64,000 nucleotides of DNA, taken from contig CP159373.1 of NCBI GenBank assembly GCA_032595685.2, positions 1,509,001 through 1,573,000 on the forward strand, in the 5' to 3' direction. This stretch comes from Candidatus Electrothrix aestuarii. GTDB taxonomy: Bacteria > Desulfobacterota > Desulfobulbia > Desulfobulbales > Desulfobulbaceae. Of this stretch, positions 53,929 through 63,385 are shown piece after piece. A program made the translations under genes and the position numbers. Each line of letters starts with the position of its first letter. The first letter of the stretch is position 1. The notes below the pieces were generated by a model, which worked only from the letters and a program-made list of their open reading frames with translations, made no database searches and was not told where the DNA came from.

Positions 53929-54843
53929 TTAGACGAGAATAAGGACAGATTTCAGAGTGTATTCCGGGTCAAATATGGTGATTCGGGTGAATTCCTCATC
54001 ATTTTTTTGGATATAAACCCGTTGATACCGGGGCACAGCATGCTCCTCAGTAGTTGTAAAAACATCAACGATACTGGCATGCTCTTTTTTATGCGGACAA
54101 AGCTTGAGATACAGGGCAGATGATTCTGTGGGACAGTAGGAAATTTCAGTTGTCTGCGAGACAGTTCCCTTTTTGTAAGGATTTTCAAACCAGTAGCTAA
54201 CCGAGCTTTGACAATGGGACTCAAAATCTATGGTAATTGTGGCTGCGGGCAGGGGCTTCTTTCTCTCCCGCACTCTATGTGTTGTGCAAGATTTTGCTTC
54301 TTCTTTTTCTTCCAAGTGAAGAGACGTAATAACTGACGGGGCTTCTCTATCTGGCAGCGAGGTAACACTGGTGAAAAATTTAACCTGAGGCTCGCAGAGG
54401 AAATTTTCATCAACAACAAATTCTCCGGCCTGATCGGTCTGGGTTATCACAGGAGCAATCTGCACATTATCGACGGAAGCAAGAGCTAGCTGATGTCCCT
54501 GAAAGGCCACCTGCACCCTGATCCCAGGATGAGGAGGATCAATTCTGCCGTAGGCCAGGAGATGCATCCGTTGAGATTGACTATGTCGTCCGACGCTGAC
54601 CATCGTCACGGGCGAGACAATAGTATAATAATCAGCTCTGGCACAGGCCTCCTGCGAACGTAAAGGAACAACCCGCGACAAGGAGGCGCGAAAAAATGTA
54701 CCTATCTTGGCTAAAAAACGTCTCGTTGTATCTAAAAGCATAAAAACGCCGTCATGCATCCTTCCTGATTCCACAACTGTTTTTGACTCATGATTCTGAG
54801 TTGTTTTTATGAAGGTATTCATCGCGCTCCATGCAAAAAACAA
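53929..54843 (-). CDS. Hypothetical protein, 304 aa
   Basis: No family recognised. The chain lacks a signal peptide; an N-terminal segment around residues 35-60 is moderately hydrophobic. From about residue 70 it is rich in beta-prone segments (YYTIVSPVTMVSVGRHSQSQ, IRVQVAFQGHQLALAS, GEFVVDENFLC), like Ig or carboxypeptidase-regulatory folds. The later Met at residue 8 (MNTFIKTT) or 29 (MHDGVFML) may be the true start. Not in an obvious operon. Confidence 0.6.
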   Translation of the reverse strand: MFFAWSAMNTFIKTTQNHESKTVVESGRMHDGVFMLLDTTRRFLAKIGTFFRASLSRVVPLRSQEACARADYYTIVSPVTMVSVGRHSQSQRMHLLAYGRIDPPHPGIRVQVAFQGHQLALASVDNVQIAPVITQTDQAGEFVVDENFLCEPQVKFFTSVTSLPDREAPSVITSLHLEEKEEAKSCTTHRVRERKKPLPAATITIDFESHCQSSVSYWFENPYKKGTVSQTTEISYCPTESSALYLKLCPHKKEHASIVDVFTTTEEHAVPRYQRVYIQKNDEEFTRITIFDPEYTLKSVLILV

Positions 54844-55216
54844 ATAAACTCAAGCTATCTTGAATATTATATTAAAAAAATCCTATAGACACCTCTATAC
54901 ATTACATGAAAACGCTTCTCATCTGTCTGATCACCGTATCATAATATTTTTTCGCCCATTGGCTCTACATTACCCACAATGGGCTCAATATCTCTTGTAT
55001 ATCTTAACTCTTTATCAAGCAAAAACAATACCACATTTCGTAGGACTCTACCCAAAGAACAAAATCCAGATAAAAATATTTTTCATTCTCAAAAGATAAA
55101 AAAGAAAAAGAGGCGTTATTTTCTTATCCCCTCTCCCTCTCTTCCCGCGTTTTTTTCAAATGCGTATACTCTTTACCCATCCAGGATTCAGCATATTATA
55201 CTCTGCAAGAGCTGTT
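54844..55216. other. AT-rich intergenic, nothing recognised
   Basis: About 370 bases of AT-rich DNA between two minus-strand genes. Short frames lack ribosome binding sites. No hairpin with T-tract is evident for the KASIII operon end. Confidence 0.45.
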
Positions 55217-56356
55217 TCATACCACGGTCAGCAGCATCCAGCCCACAGAAAACCTGCCACTCTCAGGGATCATTCCCAGGATACGGTCTCCTTGCCGTAA
55301 TCTCCCTGACGAGAAAAGTTCTTCCAGCATAATGTAGAACGAGGCTGAGCCGGTATTTCCTTTTGTGTGGAGATTGGTAAACCATTTTTCCTCGGGCACA
55401 GAAAACCCAGCTTCGATAAACTTCTCCATAAGCGGCTCATGGAAAAACTCAGAAGAGTAATGGGGCAGAAACCAGTCAATCTGCTCTGGTTTAAGGTCAT
55501 GCCGTTCTCTGGTCAAAGAGAAGCTCTCCTCGACGATGACTCTGATTATCTCGTGGTTCAGCAGACGGGCATCCTGTTTAATAGTAAAAATCCCGGCTTT
55601 GCGACCTGCTCGCAGATGCTCCCGCCATCCTACAAGGCTGCCATCGGCCTGTTTGAGCGCACCGGCATACATGCAGGTCTCCAGCTGGTGCGCATGAGAG
55701 GTCAGCTCAATCCAATCAATCTGGAGGCTCAATTTTTCTTGCGCAGGTTTTGACTCGATAAGAACAGCTCCGGCCCCGTCAGAGAGCATCCAGCGAAGAA
55801 ATTCCGCCTCAAAAGAAAAGGCCGCATGACGCTGTTTGTCTGAATCACTTTTCTTCTTTCGTTGAGCTGTGACCTGAAAAAAATCCTGGTGCATATAGGT
55901 GGAGGCTAACTCCGAGCCGGTAGCCACTGCATTCTCAGTTATTCCCGAGGCCACGGACAGGGCTGCGTACTTCATCGCCGTAATACCGCTCAGACAGATT
56001 CCACTGGTGGAGACTACCTCGCAAGGCCCTCCTCCTAACTCTCCATGCACCATCGAGGCATGACCAGGCATAAGCTGATCCGGTGACGATGTGCCGCAAC
56101 AGAGGCATTCCAGGGCTTCAAGATCAATTCCTAAGCCGCGTACAGCCTCAGCTGCTAATTGGGCATTGGTAAAAAGAGTTTTTCCTGTTACCGGATCAAG
56201 GGCATAATATCTCGTTTGTATGCCGTTGCCAGCAAGAATCATCTGGCGAGTCCTGGCAGATACCCTCTCTACTTTTCCCAGATACGCATCCAGGGCATCA
56301 TTCTCCACCGGCTCACCAGGCAGAAAGGCCGAAATCGCCGTTATAAACGCATTCAT
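55217..56356 (-). CDS. 3-oxoacyl-ACP synthase III-like condensing enzyme
   Basis: Thiolase-fold enzyme of 379 aa in the KASIII group. The catalytic triad is visible: Cys121 (STSGICLSG), His in FLPHYSSEF and Asn in TKGNTGSAS. It would condense an acyl thioester with an ACP- or CoA-bound unit. Length exceeds housekeeping FabH (~320 aa) owing to inserts after residue 165 (RKKKSDSDKQR). It is the last gene of a five-gene unit with radical SAM, ACP and ABC exporter, so a specialised acyl product is likely. Confidence 0.85.
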   Translation of the reverse strand: MNAFITAISAFLPGEPVENDALDAYLGKVERVSARTRQMILAGNGIQTRYYALDPVTGKTLFTNAQLAAEAVRGLGIDLEALECLCCGTSSPDQLMPGHASMVHGELGGGPCEVVSTSGICLSGITAMKYAALSVASGITENAVATGSELASTYMHQDFFQVTAQRKKKSDSDKQRHAAFSFEAEFLRWMLSDGAGAVLIESKPAQEKLSLQIDWIELTSHAHQLETCMYAGALKQADGSLVGWREHLRAGRKAGIFTIKQDARLLNHEIIRVIVEESFSLTRERHDLKPEQIDWFLPHYSSEFFHEPLMEKFIEAGFSVPEEKWFTNLHTKGNTGSASFYIMLEELFSSGRLRQGDRILGMIPESGRFSVGWMLLTVV

Positions 56357-56359
56357 CCT

Positions 56360-57652
56360 TTATATCTTCGCATGTTCATGACTTTTGCGGATAAGCTCCG
56401 CATAAAGCGTATAAAATTCCTTTTCCTCAAGCCGGGTTTCAGTAACGGCATTGGTTAAGGTGTAATAATCAAGATCATGATTAACAATTCGATCCTGCTG
56501 CTGCCGATACAGCTCAGTACCTGGCAGCGGCGTCATCACTGTAATCATGGGTAAATCAATCTGGGCCTTTTCAAGATAGGCATCAAGACGGAGAAAGTCC
56601 TGTTCCTCGTACTGGGGATCAATAATGAAATCGCCCACCACGGTGATACCCAGTTCCTTGAGCACAGCCACCGCCTCGGTATTGATATCCGCCCGATTGG
56701 CCTTGTTCATGGCTGTCAGGCGCTGATCGTCTATCTCCTCAAAACCGATAACCACTGCCCGTAGCCCTGCCTCTTTCCAGCTCCTCAGCAGCTCGGGATA
56801 CTGGACAACAGTATCGGAACGGATATCCGCAAGGTATTGTTTGCGCAACCCAGAATCCTTCAAGGCCTCAGCCAAGGCCTTGGCCCGCTCAATATCACCA
56901 AAGGTATTAGCATCCACCAGGCGGATCACCGGGACATCGGGCAGGAGCTGAATCTCCCGCAGCACCGCATCAATGGACTTGGTCAGATACCTGCCATTGG
57001 TCTGCCCCTTAATAGAGCAAAAGGAACAACGATGGGGACAACCGTAGGCCGAGGCAACAAAGCCCATCGTCACCTTGAGTTTTTCCAAAATATAAGAGGA
57101 GCGGTATTGCTGCACCTTGTCATAAGCTGGCGGCAGATCCTCCATAATATCAGCAACTGTGCAACGGTGGTCCGGCACCTGAATTTCCCCACCCGGATTG
57201 GTGGCAATGACACCGGGGATAGCAACCTCTTCCTCGCGAATCAGACAGGTGACAAGCTCGGCAAAAATCCTTTTGCCCAAGCCGACGATAATATAATCAA
57301 CCGTCACCTGATTAAAAAAAGCCGGATCATTACTGGCGTGAATCCCGCCCACAACCACCAGCGGCTGCCCATGCTCCTTAACCTGCCCGGCAAGCCGCAA
57401 CATGGTGTTTGCCTCGCAGGTCAGGCCGGTGATCCCGACAAGCTCGGGCCTGAATTCCGCCAGCATAGCCTCCAAGCCAGCCGGTTCAGCCTTCAGATCC
57501 AGTATCCGGACATCGTGCTCCAGCAGATTCCCGGCCAGCTCTTCCAGAGCAAGGGGCTCCCCCCGAAAGATCTGCTTTATGGAGGTAATCCCGTAGCGCT
57601 CCTCTGGAATGCTGCGTCCGCAATTAGGTGGGTTGATCAGCAGGATCTTCAT
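56360..57652 (-). CDS. B12-binding radical SAM enzyme
   Basis: Protein of 430 aa: N-terminal cobalamin-binding-type domain (MKILLINPPNCG, VGITGLTCEAN, LVVVGGIHAS) followed by a radical SAM barrel with CPHRCSFCSI near residue 198. Similar to BchE-like and other class B methylases or cyclases. The start is six bases after the ACP stop and the stop is three bases before the KASIII start. It probably modifies the ACP-bound or final acyl product; methylation is one option. Confidence 0.85.
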   Translation of the reverse strand: MKILLINPPNCGRSIPEERYGITSIKQIFRGEPLALEELAGNLLEHDVRILDLKAEPAGLEAMLAEFRPELVGITGLTCEANTMLRLAGQVKEHGQPLVVVGGIHASNDPAFFNQVTVDYIIVGLGKRIFAELVTCLIREEEVAIPGVIATNPGGEIQVPDHRCTVADIMEDLPPAYDKVQQYRSSYILEKLKVTMGFVASAYGCPHRCSFCSIKGQTNGRYLTKSIDAVLREIQLLPDVPVIRLVDANTFGDIERAKALAEALKDSGLRKQYLADIRSDTVVQYPELLRSWKEAGLRAVVIGFEEIDDQRLTAMNKANRADINTEAVAVLKELGITVVGDFIIDPQYEEQDFLRLDAYLEKAQIDLPMITVMTPLPGTELYRQQQDRIVNHDLDYYTLTNAVTETRLEEKEFYTLYAELIRKSHEHAKI

Positions 57653-57658
57653 GGACTC

Positions 57659-57928
57659 TCAGACTCCATCGTTTTGCCGGATATACTCAGCCAGAGTAGC
57701 TAAGGATTGCAGGACGGTCCTGCTGGTATTTTCCGAATCCATGCGCACCCCGTATTCCCGTTGCACCGTCACCGCGATCTCAAGGGCATCAATAGAGTCA
57801 ATGCCCAGAGGAGACTCCGGACCGATCAGGGGATCAGTATTGGAAACCGTATTTGTATCAATATCATCTAGTTTGCAGGTTGCGCAAATCAAATCAAGCA
57901 GTTCTTTTTCAAAAGCATCAGTTATCAT
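57659..57928 (-). CDS. Acyl carrier protein
   Basis: Acyl carrier protein of 89 aa with phosphopantetheine serine Ser45 in GIDSIDALE. Sequence differs from housekeeping AcpP (which has DSLD), so it is a dedicated carrier. It sits between the ABC permease and the radical SAM gene. Confidence 0.9.
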   Translation of the reverse strand: MITDAFEKELLDLICATCKLDDIDTNTVSNTDPLIGPESPLGIDSIDALEIAVTVQREYGVRMDSENTSRTVLQSLATLAEYIRQNDGV

Positions 57929-57975
57929 TCTTCACATTATAGCGTTAATACCGTTGAGACGAAAGGAATAGCCTT

Positions 57976-59298
57976 TCATATTTTGCTGTTCCACCCCTGA
58001 AATTTCCAGGCCAGCAGGATAGTCACAAGGAAAAAGCAGCCCAGGCGCAGCAGGTCGCCCTGCACCAGAGCCAGCGAATCTCCCCGCAATAAGATATCAT
58101 GAAAGGCGGTCAGACCCCAGTTTAAAGGAGAAATAATACTGAGCCGCTGCATGATCTGGGGCATGGCATACACTGGCACCATCACCCCGCCAAGGGCCGC
58201 AGCCGCAACGATTGTGGTCGATCCCAGGGTAGAAGCCTGCTCATAGGTCCGGCAAACCGTCCCCAAAAAGATACCATAGCCGCAGGCAGCCAGGCCCGTC
58301 AACAAGACAACGACAAGCAGGAACAAAATATCCTGTCCCAGAGAAAAGGCCGGAAGATCCAGGACAGGGAAAAAATGCGCCCCAACCAGGGTAATCAGAG
58401 AAAACTGGCAGCAGCAAACCGCCAGATAGGCCAGGACCTTGGCCGTGAGGAGCAGAACCGGAGAAACCGGCAGGGTACTGAGGCGAAGCTGAATGCCACT
58501 CCTTCGCTCCTGCAAAAGGCCACCGGCAATAGGGATGGCAGTAAAAAAAATACCAAAGAGGGCCCAGGCCGGGACGTTCTGCTGGACTGGGTTATATTCC
58601 GAGACAACCTCTCCCTGCTCTGAGGTTTGGCCAGATACTTGTGCAGAAGCGGGATCGCTGACCTCGAACAAAGATTGGTCAAAGACCGTTGCGATACGCT
58701 TACCGGAAAGACCTGAGGCAACAGGCCAGGGGAGCATGATATTGCTCTGCTTTTCCAACTCCTTTTGCAGCTGCTCAGCCTTGGCCTGGAGAGCCAGCTT
58801 CTCCAGGGTCATACGGAGTTGGGCGCTCAGACCGGTGCGAAAACCTGGCATTACCGCAGGATCGAAAAAGAGATAAATCGGAATCAGGCTGGATACGTCG
58901 CTAGAGGTCTTCTCATCCCTCTCGGTAAAGATGGCTTCCGCCTCCGCACGCAGTCGTTCCGAGGAACCAGCAGGAATCACCAGGCCAACCTGGAAATCAC
59001 CGTTCTGCACCGCAGCTTGGATAACCTCCAGGCTTACTTGCCCTGCCGCATGACGGATAATCTCAACATTCCCCTCTTCCAGGGAATCAGACAAGGCCTT
59101 GCCAAGGTTGCCCTTATCCAGGTCTGCCATGAGCAGCCGGGTCTTGCTCTGCCCGGTCAATTCCATGACGTTCTTTTGCACCAGGGTGATCGCAACAACC
59201 AGGAAAACCGGCATGAGAAAGAGGACAGCCAGACCAGCCCGATCCCGCCTGAGGAGCAGGAGTTCCTTAACCACAGCGGCAAAGAGCCTCCCCATCAT
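57976..59298 (-). CDS. ABC-2 type permease
   Basis: Membrane subunit of 440 aa: one N-terminal segment (about 20-42), a large extracytoplasmic domain (about 50-240) and five or six C-terminal segments (about 245-435), the layout of ABC-2 exporters of the YhhJ/Dra type. It overlaps the ATPase gene stop by ATGA. It should export the product of the acyl operon or a lipid. Confidence 0.88.
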   Translation of the reverse strand: MMGRLFAAVVKELLLLRRDRAGLAVLFLMPVFLVVAITLVQKNVMELTGQSKTRLLMADLDKGNLGKALSDSLEEGNVEIIRHAAGQVSLEVIQAAVQNGDFQVGLVIPAGSSERLRAEAEAIFTERDEKTSSDVSSLIPIYLFFDPAVMPGFRTGLSAQLRMTLEKLALQAKAEQLQKELEKQSNIMLPWPVASGLSGKRIATVFDQSLFEVSDPASAQVSGQTSEQGEVVSEYNPVQQNVPAWALFGIFFTAIPIAGGLLQERRSGIQLRLSTLPVSPVLLLTAKVLAYLAVCCCQFSLITLVGAHFFPVLDLPAFSLGQDILFLLVVVLLTGLAACGYGIFLGTVCRTYEQASTLGSTTIVAAAALGGVMVPVYAMPQIMQRLSIISPLNWGLTAFHDILLRGDSLALVQGDLLRLGCFFLVTILLAWKFQGWNSKI

Positions 59299-60068
59299 GC
59301 GTCCCGAAGCTGCCTGCCTGTTAAATGGAGAAAGAGTTCTTCCAGGGTGTTGAGGCCGCTCTCTGCAATCAGGCTGGACGGTATGCCCTGTTTAATGATG
59401 CTCCCCTGATCGATAATGCCGATGCGGGTACAGAGTTTTTGCGCCTCATCCATAGAATGACTGGTGTACAGGATCGTTGTGCCGCCCCGGTTGGCCTCTT
59501 GCAATTGTTCGTGAATCATATTGCGTGATTGGGCGTCAACGCCAACGGTTGGTTCATCAAGAAAAAGGATCTCCGGTTCATGGAGCAGGGCCGCAGCAAT
59601 ATTCAGGCGCCGCTTCATGCCGCCGGAATAGGTCCCCACCAATCGGGAGGCCCGATCAAGCAGGCCAGCTACCTCCAGGCATGTCTTCACCTGCTTGCCC
59701 AGCCTCTCTTTGCCCAGCCCGTGCAGTTTGCCGAAAAAAACAAGATGCTCCTGCGCGGTCAGGTTATCATACAGGGCGATTTCCTGCGGGACAAGACCGA
59801 AGATCTCTTTGATCGCCTTAGCCTGCTTGCTGAACTGTTTTCCGGCAATTTGGAGGGTACCGCTATCCGGCATCAAAAGTCCGCTAAAGATGGATAGAGC
59901 TGTTGTCTTCCCGGCCCCGTTGGGACCGAGTAGCCCGAAGAACTCTCCCTTTTCCACCTCCAGGTTGAGCTCCTGCAAGGCCGGGTATTCAGCGCCCTTG
60001 TACTGCTTGCACAGGGAGCGGGCCAGGAGGGCCGGAGTATCTTGTTGGTCTTCTGTTTTTGTCTTCAT
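59295..60068 (-). CDS. ABC exporter ATPase
   Basis: ATP-binding subunit of 257 aa: Walker [17 protein letters not shown]-loop [13 protein letters not shown], signature [15 protein letters not shown], Walker [15 protein letters not shown] and switch His in YTSHSMDEA. It is first in the operon. ATG 60068 is preferred over TTG 60083; no strong ribosome binding site. Confidence 0.93.
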   Translation of the reverse strand: MKTKTEDQQDTPALLARSLCKQYKGAEYPALQELNLEVEKGEFFGLLGPNGAGKTTALSIFSGLLMPDSGTLQIAGKQFSKQAKAIKEIFGLVPQEIALYDNLTAQEHLVFFGKLHGLGKERLGKQVKTCLEVAGLLDRASRLVGTYSGGMKRRLNIAAALLHEPEILFLDEPTVGVDAQSRNMIHEQLQEANRGGTTILYTSHSMDEAQKLCTRIGIIDQGSIIKQGIPSSLIAESGLNTLEELFLHLTGRQLRDA

Positions 60069-60342
60069 AACTACACAACGCAACTGCCGAGATAGAGCTT
60101 CTGCTCTGAATGAAAAAGTTACCGTTTCCTAGCTGATATTCCGGTGGCTTTCAAGGAAAAACCGCGCGACCTCTTGTTTCCCGACGTTTTTTGGGAAGGC
60201 AGGGAGAAATAAGGTTGCTCGATATTAGAGCACTCATTCCTGACAGGTACACCGCATAACTACGTGGCTTGATAAAAGTATGCTTTTATATTCTCTCCGT
60301 ATATGCTAGCGTTACGCCTGATGAGTTTATCAAGGAGGCATT
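60069..60342. other. Divergent promoter region
   Basis: 274 bases between the acyl operon and the ribbon-helix-helix gene. AAGGAGGC before ATG 60343 is the only clear signal. Confidence 0.4.
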
Positions 60343-60567
60343 ATGGGAACAGTTACAGTGAGACTGCCGGATGATACCCACAAAAGAATCAAAGCGCTGG
60401 CAGCATCAAGAAAAACCAGTATCAACAAACTCTATGAGGAATTCACGATAATGGCCTTAACTGCATTTGATGCCGAAAACCGCTTTAAAGCTATGGCAGG
60501 TAAAGGCAGTAAAAAGCGGGGACTTGAGTTGTTAAAAAAACTTCAATCTCATTACGAGGACGAGTGA
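60343..60567 (+). CDS. Ribbon-helix-helix antitoxin-like protein
   Basis: CopG/Arc-type DNA-binding protein of 74 aa. The start GTVTVRLPDDTHKRIKALA gives the beta strand and first helix, and SINKLYEEFTIMAL the second helix. AAGGAGGC precedes ATG 60343. The C-terminal tail is basic. A toxin gene would be expected to overlap the 3' end; a frame opens at GTG 60564 but does not look like a toxin. Confidence 0.8.
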   Translation: MGTVTVRLPDDTHKRIKALAASRKTSINKLYEEFTIMALTAFDAENRFKAMAGKGSKKRGLELLKKLQSHYEDE

Positions 60568-60791
60568 GGCTGCGGTATTTATTCAGTACCACTGCGCGGT
60601 TTGATTTCGGCTGTGATACAGGGGGGGGGAATACATTACATCCTGTTACCAACTGTTTTATATTTACTTTTCGTTCAGGACGGTTAACATCTGATTCAGA
60701 TGAAATAATGACTCTGCTATCTATGCTAATTCACTCCACCACCCCTTTCCCCCACATACACCTCCCAGCAATTCCCTTTTCCCTACCATAA
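60564..60791 (+). pseudogene. Possible toxin remnant
   Basis: A frame overlaps the antitoxin stop by four bases (GTGA), the usual coupling. It reads MRLRYLFSTTARFDFG and then low-character sequence, passing a G9 run at 60620-60628 that invites frameshifts. No catalytic motif is visible. The remaining 140 bases to the next gene contain a 37-bp repeat (60804-60840). Confidence 0.3.
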
Positions 60792-60803
60792 TCAAGATTT
60801 CCT

Positions 60804-60840
60804 ATTTACTTTTCAGGTTCAGCATCTTAGTCTTTAAAGA
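60804..60840 (+). repeat. 37-bp direct repeat, copy A
   Basis: ATTTACTTTTCAGGTTCAGC... ending TTAGTCTTTAAAGA, 29 of 37 bases identical to 61804-61840, exactly 1000 bp apart. Each copy lies ahead of a gene (REC-TIR; zinc ribbon), so it may be a promoter or operator. Confidence 0.7.
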
Positions 60841-60931
60841 GAAGAATACCCGCAAGGCGGTAAACTTCTTTTAAAATATGCCCGAAACACCAGAGATTCA
60901 TACTCACGATAATTTTACCAGTGAGGCGCCG

Positions 60932-61792
60932 ATGAAATATGTAGTCGTTGTCGTTGATGACAGTAAATTCGTCCACAAACTGATCGAAAAACTTTTTGAT
61001 CCCAACTTGTTTGACGCCCACTTTTTTACTTCTGCGGAAGAAACAAAAAAAGCCTTGGATACCTTTGCTACTCAAGGCCGGAATGTTGACCTAGTCTTAC
61101 TCGATATCTACTTACAAGAAGGCACCAAGGACGAAAGCCTTGCCTTGCTGGAGTTTTTAACAAAAACACGAAAGCGGACCCAGGTTATCGTCATGTCTGG
61201 TCGCTTAGCATCAGAGGAATTCGCGGAATTTTATTATAAGGGTGCTGACAGCTACCTGATTAAACCTTTTCCCGAGGACAAATTCACCACTTCCATCAAA
61301 AAGCATATAAATATCGCTCGTCATATCCCCAAGTTTAATAATGCCCCGTTGGCAAAGATTAAGATCGATAAAAGGGAGATATTTATAGGTCATCTCACTA
61401 CAGACACAAAACTGGCCTCATTTTTCAGAGATGAATTGATGAAAAACAATATCGGTTCATGGTGTGAAAGTGCAGAGTTACTGGAAGACCCGATCTGGAA
61501 GCCTGTCCTGACTGATGCTATCAATTCCTGCAAAATATTCCTCTTACTCCTCTCCCATGACACCCTGCGGTCCCCGTACATGAAGCAGGAAATCATCCAG
61601 GCCTTTAACAGAAAAAAACGCGACGGAAACAAATTCCTCCTCATTCCTGTCCTGTATAATATCAAAGCAAATGAGGTACCTCGCCAAATCACCTCCATGC
61701 ATTGTGTGGATCTTACAGTGGCCAATAAGAGAACTGAGCACATTCGTTCTCTCATGGCTTCCCTCAGGAAGATTCTGAAACCGGCGAATTAG
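60932..61792 (+). CDS. Response-regulator receiver fused to TIR domain
   Basis: Two-domain protein of 286 aa. Residues 1-125 are a CheY-like receiver: acidic pair Asp9/Asp10, phosphoacceptor Asp58 (LLDIYLQ), Ser89 and Lys111 (LIKPF). Residues ~147-286 are a TIR domain: REIFIGHLTTD, DPIWKPVLTDAINSCKIFLL and LRSPYMKQEI, with Glu220 at the position of the catalytic glutamate of TIR NADases. Phosphorylation could gate NAD cleavage or assembly (inference). GTGAGGC precedes ATG 60932; ATG 60878 would add 18 residues without a ribosome binding site. No kinase is next door. Confidence 0.85.
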   Translation: MKYVVVVVDDSKFVHKLIEKLFDPNLFDAHFFTSAEETKKALDTFATQGRNVDLVLLDIYLQEGTKDESLALLEFLTKTRKRTQVIVMSGRLASEEFAEFYYKGADSYLIKPFPEDKFTTSIKKHINIARHIPKFNNAPLAKIKIDKREIFIGHLTTDTKLASFFRDELMKNNIGSWCESAELLEDPIWKPVLTDAINSCKIFLLLLSHDTLRSPYMKQEIIQAFNRKKRDGNKFLLIPVLYNIKANEVPRQITSMHCVDLTVANKRTEHIRSLMASLRKILKPAN

Positions 61793-61803
61793 CAAGATTT
61801 TTT

Positions 61804-61840
61804 ATTTACTTTTTTGGTCTGACATTTTAGTCTTTGAAGA
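61804..61840 (+). repeat. 37-bp direct repeat, copy B
   Basis: ATTTACTTTTTTGGTCTGAC... ending TTAGTCTTTGAAGA; see copy A at 60804. Confidence 0.7.
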
Positions 61841-61996
61841 TTGGTTACGCGCTTGGCGCGTCAGATAACCTCAAGAGCATATCCTGGTCATTTTTCATGA
61901 AAAAATAGCCCTTGTGCCCAATGCACCAAAGCAGTATATGCCCTTACCCCACCGACTCTCGCTCAACGCGAGTCAATTTTAACGGAAAAACGTTCA

Positions 61997-62227
61997 ATGG
62001 AAAACCAACCTACAAGCCCGAAAATCGATTTTGCGATAGATGAAGATCTCAATACAGCACTCGTCATCACCTGCGGCAATTGCGCAGCAGTAACCAAAAT
62101 TCCATCAGATGAGTTAACCACGGAAGGAAATATCCTCTGTTCTGGATGTCATTATGAATTCCAAATAACTGCTGATGATATTACAATGATCAAAAAATAT
62201 CTGGACGACGCAAAGAAACTCCAATGA
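61997..62227 (+). CDS. Small zinc-ribbon protein
   Basis: Protein of 76 aa with two Cys pairs, CGNC and CSGC, spaced as in a zinc ribbon (VITCGNCAAVTKIP ... ILCSGCHYEFQ). The N-terminal half is acidic. It is similar to MJ0042-type ribbons of sulfate reducers. Function unknown; it lies between the REC-TIR gene and an outer-membrane protein. Confidence 0.7.
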   Translation: MENQPTSPKIDFAIDEDLNTALVITCGNCAAVTKIPSDELTTEGNILCSGCHYEFQITADDITMIKKYLDDAKKLQ

Positions 62228-62289
62228 TTCTCCCTGCCTGATGTGGCAGCAAGAGAGTCTTTTTTATTCCTCCAACCTACGGAAAAAAT

Positions 62290-62973
62290 ATGAAACAAAT
62301 TAAAAACAAAGCACCAATGCAGAAGTTGTTTATTAGCGCAATGATGTTCACCGTTTTTTGGGGAATATCTGCATCTCGCGCAGAGGCTATATCAATGGGT
62401 CCCTATATCGACCTTTCCACCGGAACAGGGAGTCTGGAATGGCAGTATACTGGCGATGAATTTGATATTGATATGAATACCATCGCCGTTGGTTTTGTGC
62501 TGGACACGGCGGCACTCAGCCCCTCCTTCTTTAATTATCGCCTCAACATCGGTTTTGAGGGCAGAGAGCTTGAGGCAGACGATAATTCCACCCTTGATCT
62601 CAGCGGCATCGTGGTGGAAAATATCTTTGGTTTTTCCTTAACCCAAACCCCCTATTACCGTTGGTGGGTTGGACCTCTTCTCCATTTCAGTGCCCACAGC
62701 GGTGACAGCGATACGGTGTACGATGAATATGGTTACCCCTATGAATATGAATACGACTTTGTTCAATATGGCGTTGGTGTCGTCACAGGTGTAAATTTCA
62801 TGGTCAATCCATATATGACCTTCTCCGGCTCTATTGGTTTCCGCGTCCTCGAAACAGAAGGCACGGCGAGTATCAACGACTACTATTCATATGGTCACTA
62901 CACCACCTATTATGAAGAAGATCTTGATGGGTCTACAGAGAGCTTTTTTCTCAACCTTGCCCTTTTGTTTTAA
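62290..62973 (+). CDS. Outer-membrane beta-barrel protein
   Basis: Exported protein of 227 aa with a signal peptide ending SRAEA. The mature chain alternates aromatic/polar beta strands, has Tyr-rich loops (YDEYGYPYEYEYDF, YYSYGHYTTYYEED) and ends in LNLALLF with a terminal Phe, as barrels recognised by BamA do. No specific function. A stem GGAGACGC/GCGTCTCC (63031-63050) follows in the 3' region. Confidence 0.75.
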   Translation: MKQIKNKAPMQKLFISAMMFTVFWGISASRAEAISMGPYIDLSTGTGSLEWQYTGDEFDIDMNTIAVGFVLDTAALSPSFFNYRLNIGFEGRELEADDNSTLDLSGIVVENIFGFSLTQTPYYRWWVGPLLHFSAHSGDSDTVYDEYGYPYEYEYDFVQYGVGVVTGVNFMVNPYMTFSGSIGFRVLETEGTASINDYYSYGHYTTYYEEDLDGSTESFFLNLALLF

Positions 62974-63285
62974 TTTCTCTTGTGTTAATCGCCCCAAAGC
63001 CCAGTCTTAGGGGAGCCAGCTGAGCACCGGGAGACGCGTATGCGTCTCCTGTCTCCCCCTTTCCGCTCCCATCTCCGCATCCCCTTCTCCTCGCCGCAAA
63101 CGCGGCAGCATTCTCAGCGATTTACCCTCCCCATCTGCAATGCTCTCTCTTTTTCATCGAAAAGACCTTTGCTCTTCACCATGAGACCTTTCACAAATGC
63201 ATTATGCATTTTTTTCTTCCTTTAACCTTGACGTGCTCGATCATCGTACTTACCTATTCAATCAGAAAGGAAAGCGATCCTTATC
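62974..63285. other. Intergenic region after barrel gene
   Basis: Contains the stem GGAGACGC-gtat-GCGTCTCC at 63031-63050. Nothing else is recognised. Confidence 0.45.
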
Positions 63286-63385
63286 ATGTTACAAAAAATA
63301 AATATAGAACAGAAGAATGATATACAAATATTGAGAGATCAATATTTATTAAGAAAAAAAATAATACAAGATCTCTTGACAGAAC
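63286..63385 (+). pseudogene. 5' fragment of gene cut by IS91 copy 3
   Basis: ATG 63286 follows AAAGGAAAGCG and opens MLQKINIEQKNDIQILRDQY, a helical start. After 33 codons the frame enters the element and stops at 63406-63408. The rest of the gene should lie beyond the element, outside the window. Confidence 0.5.
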
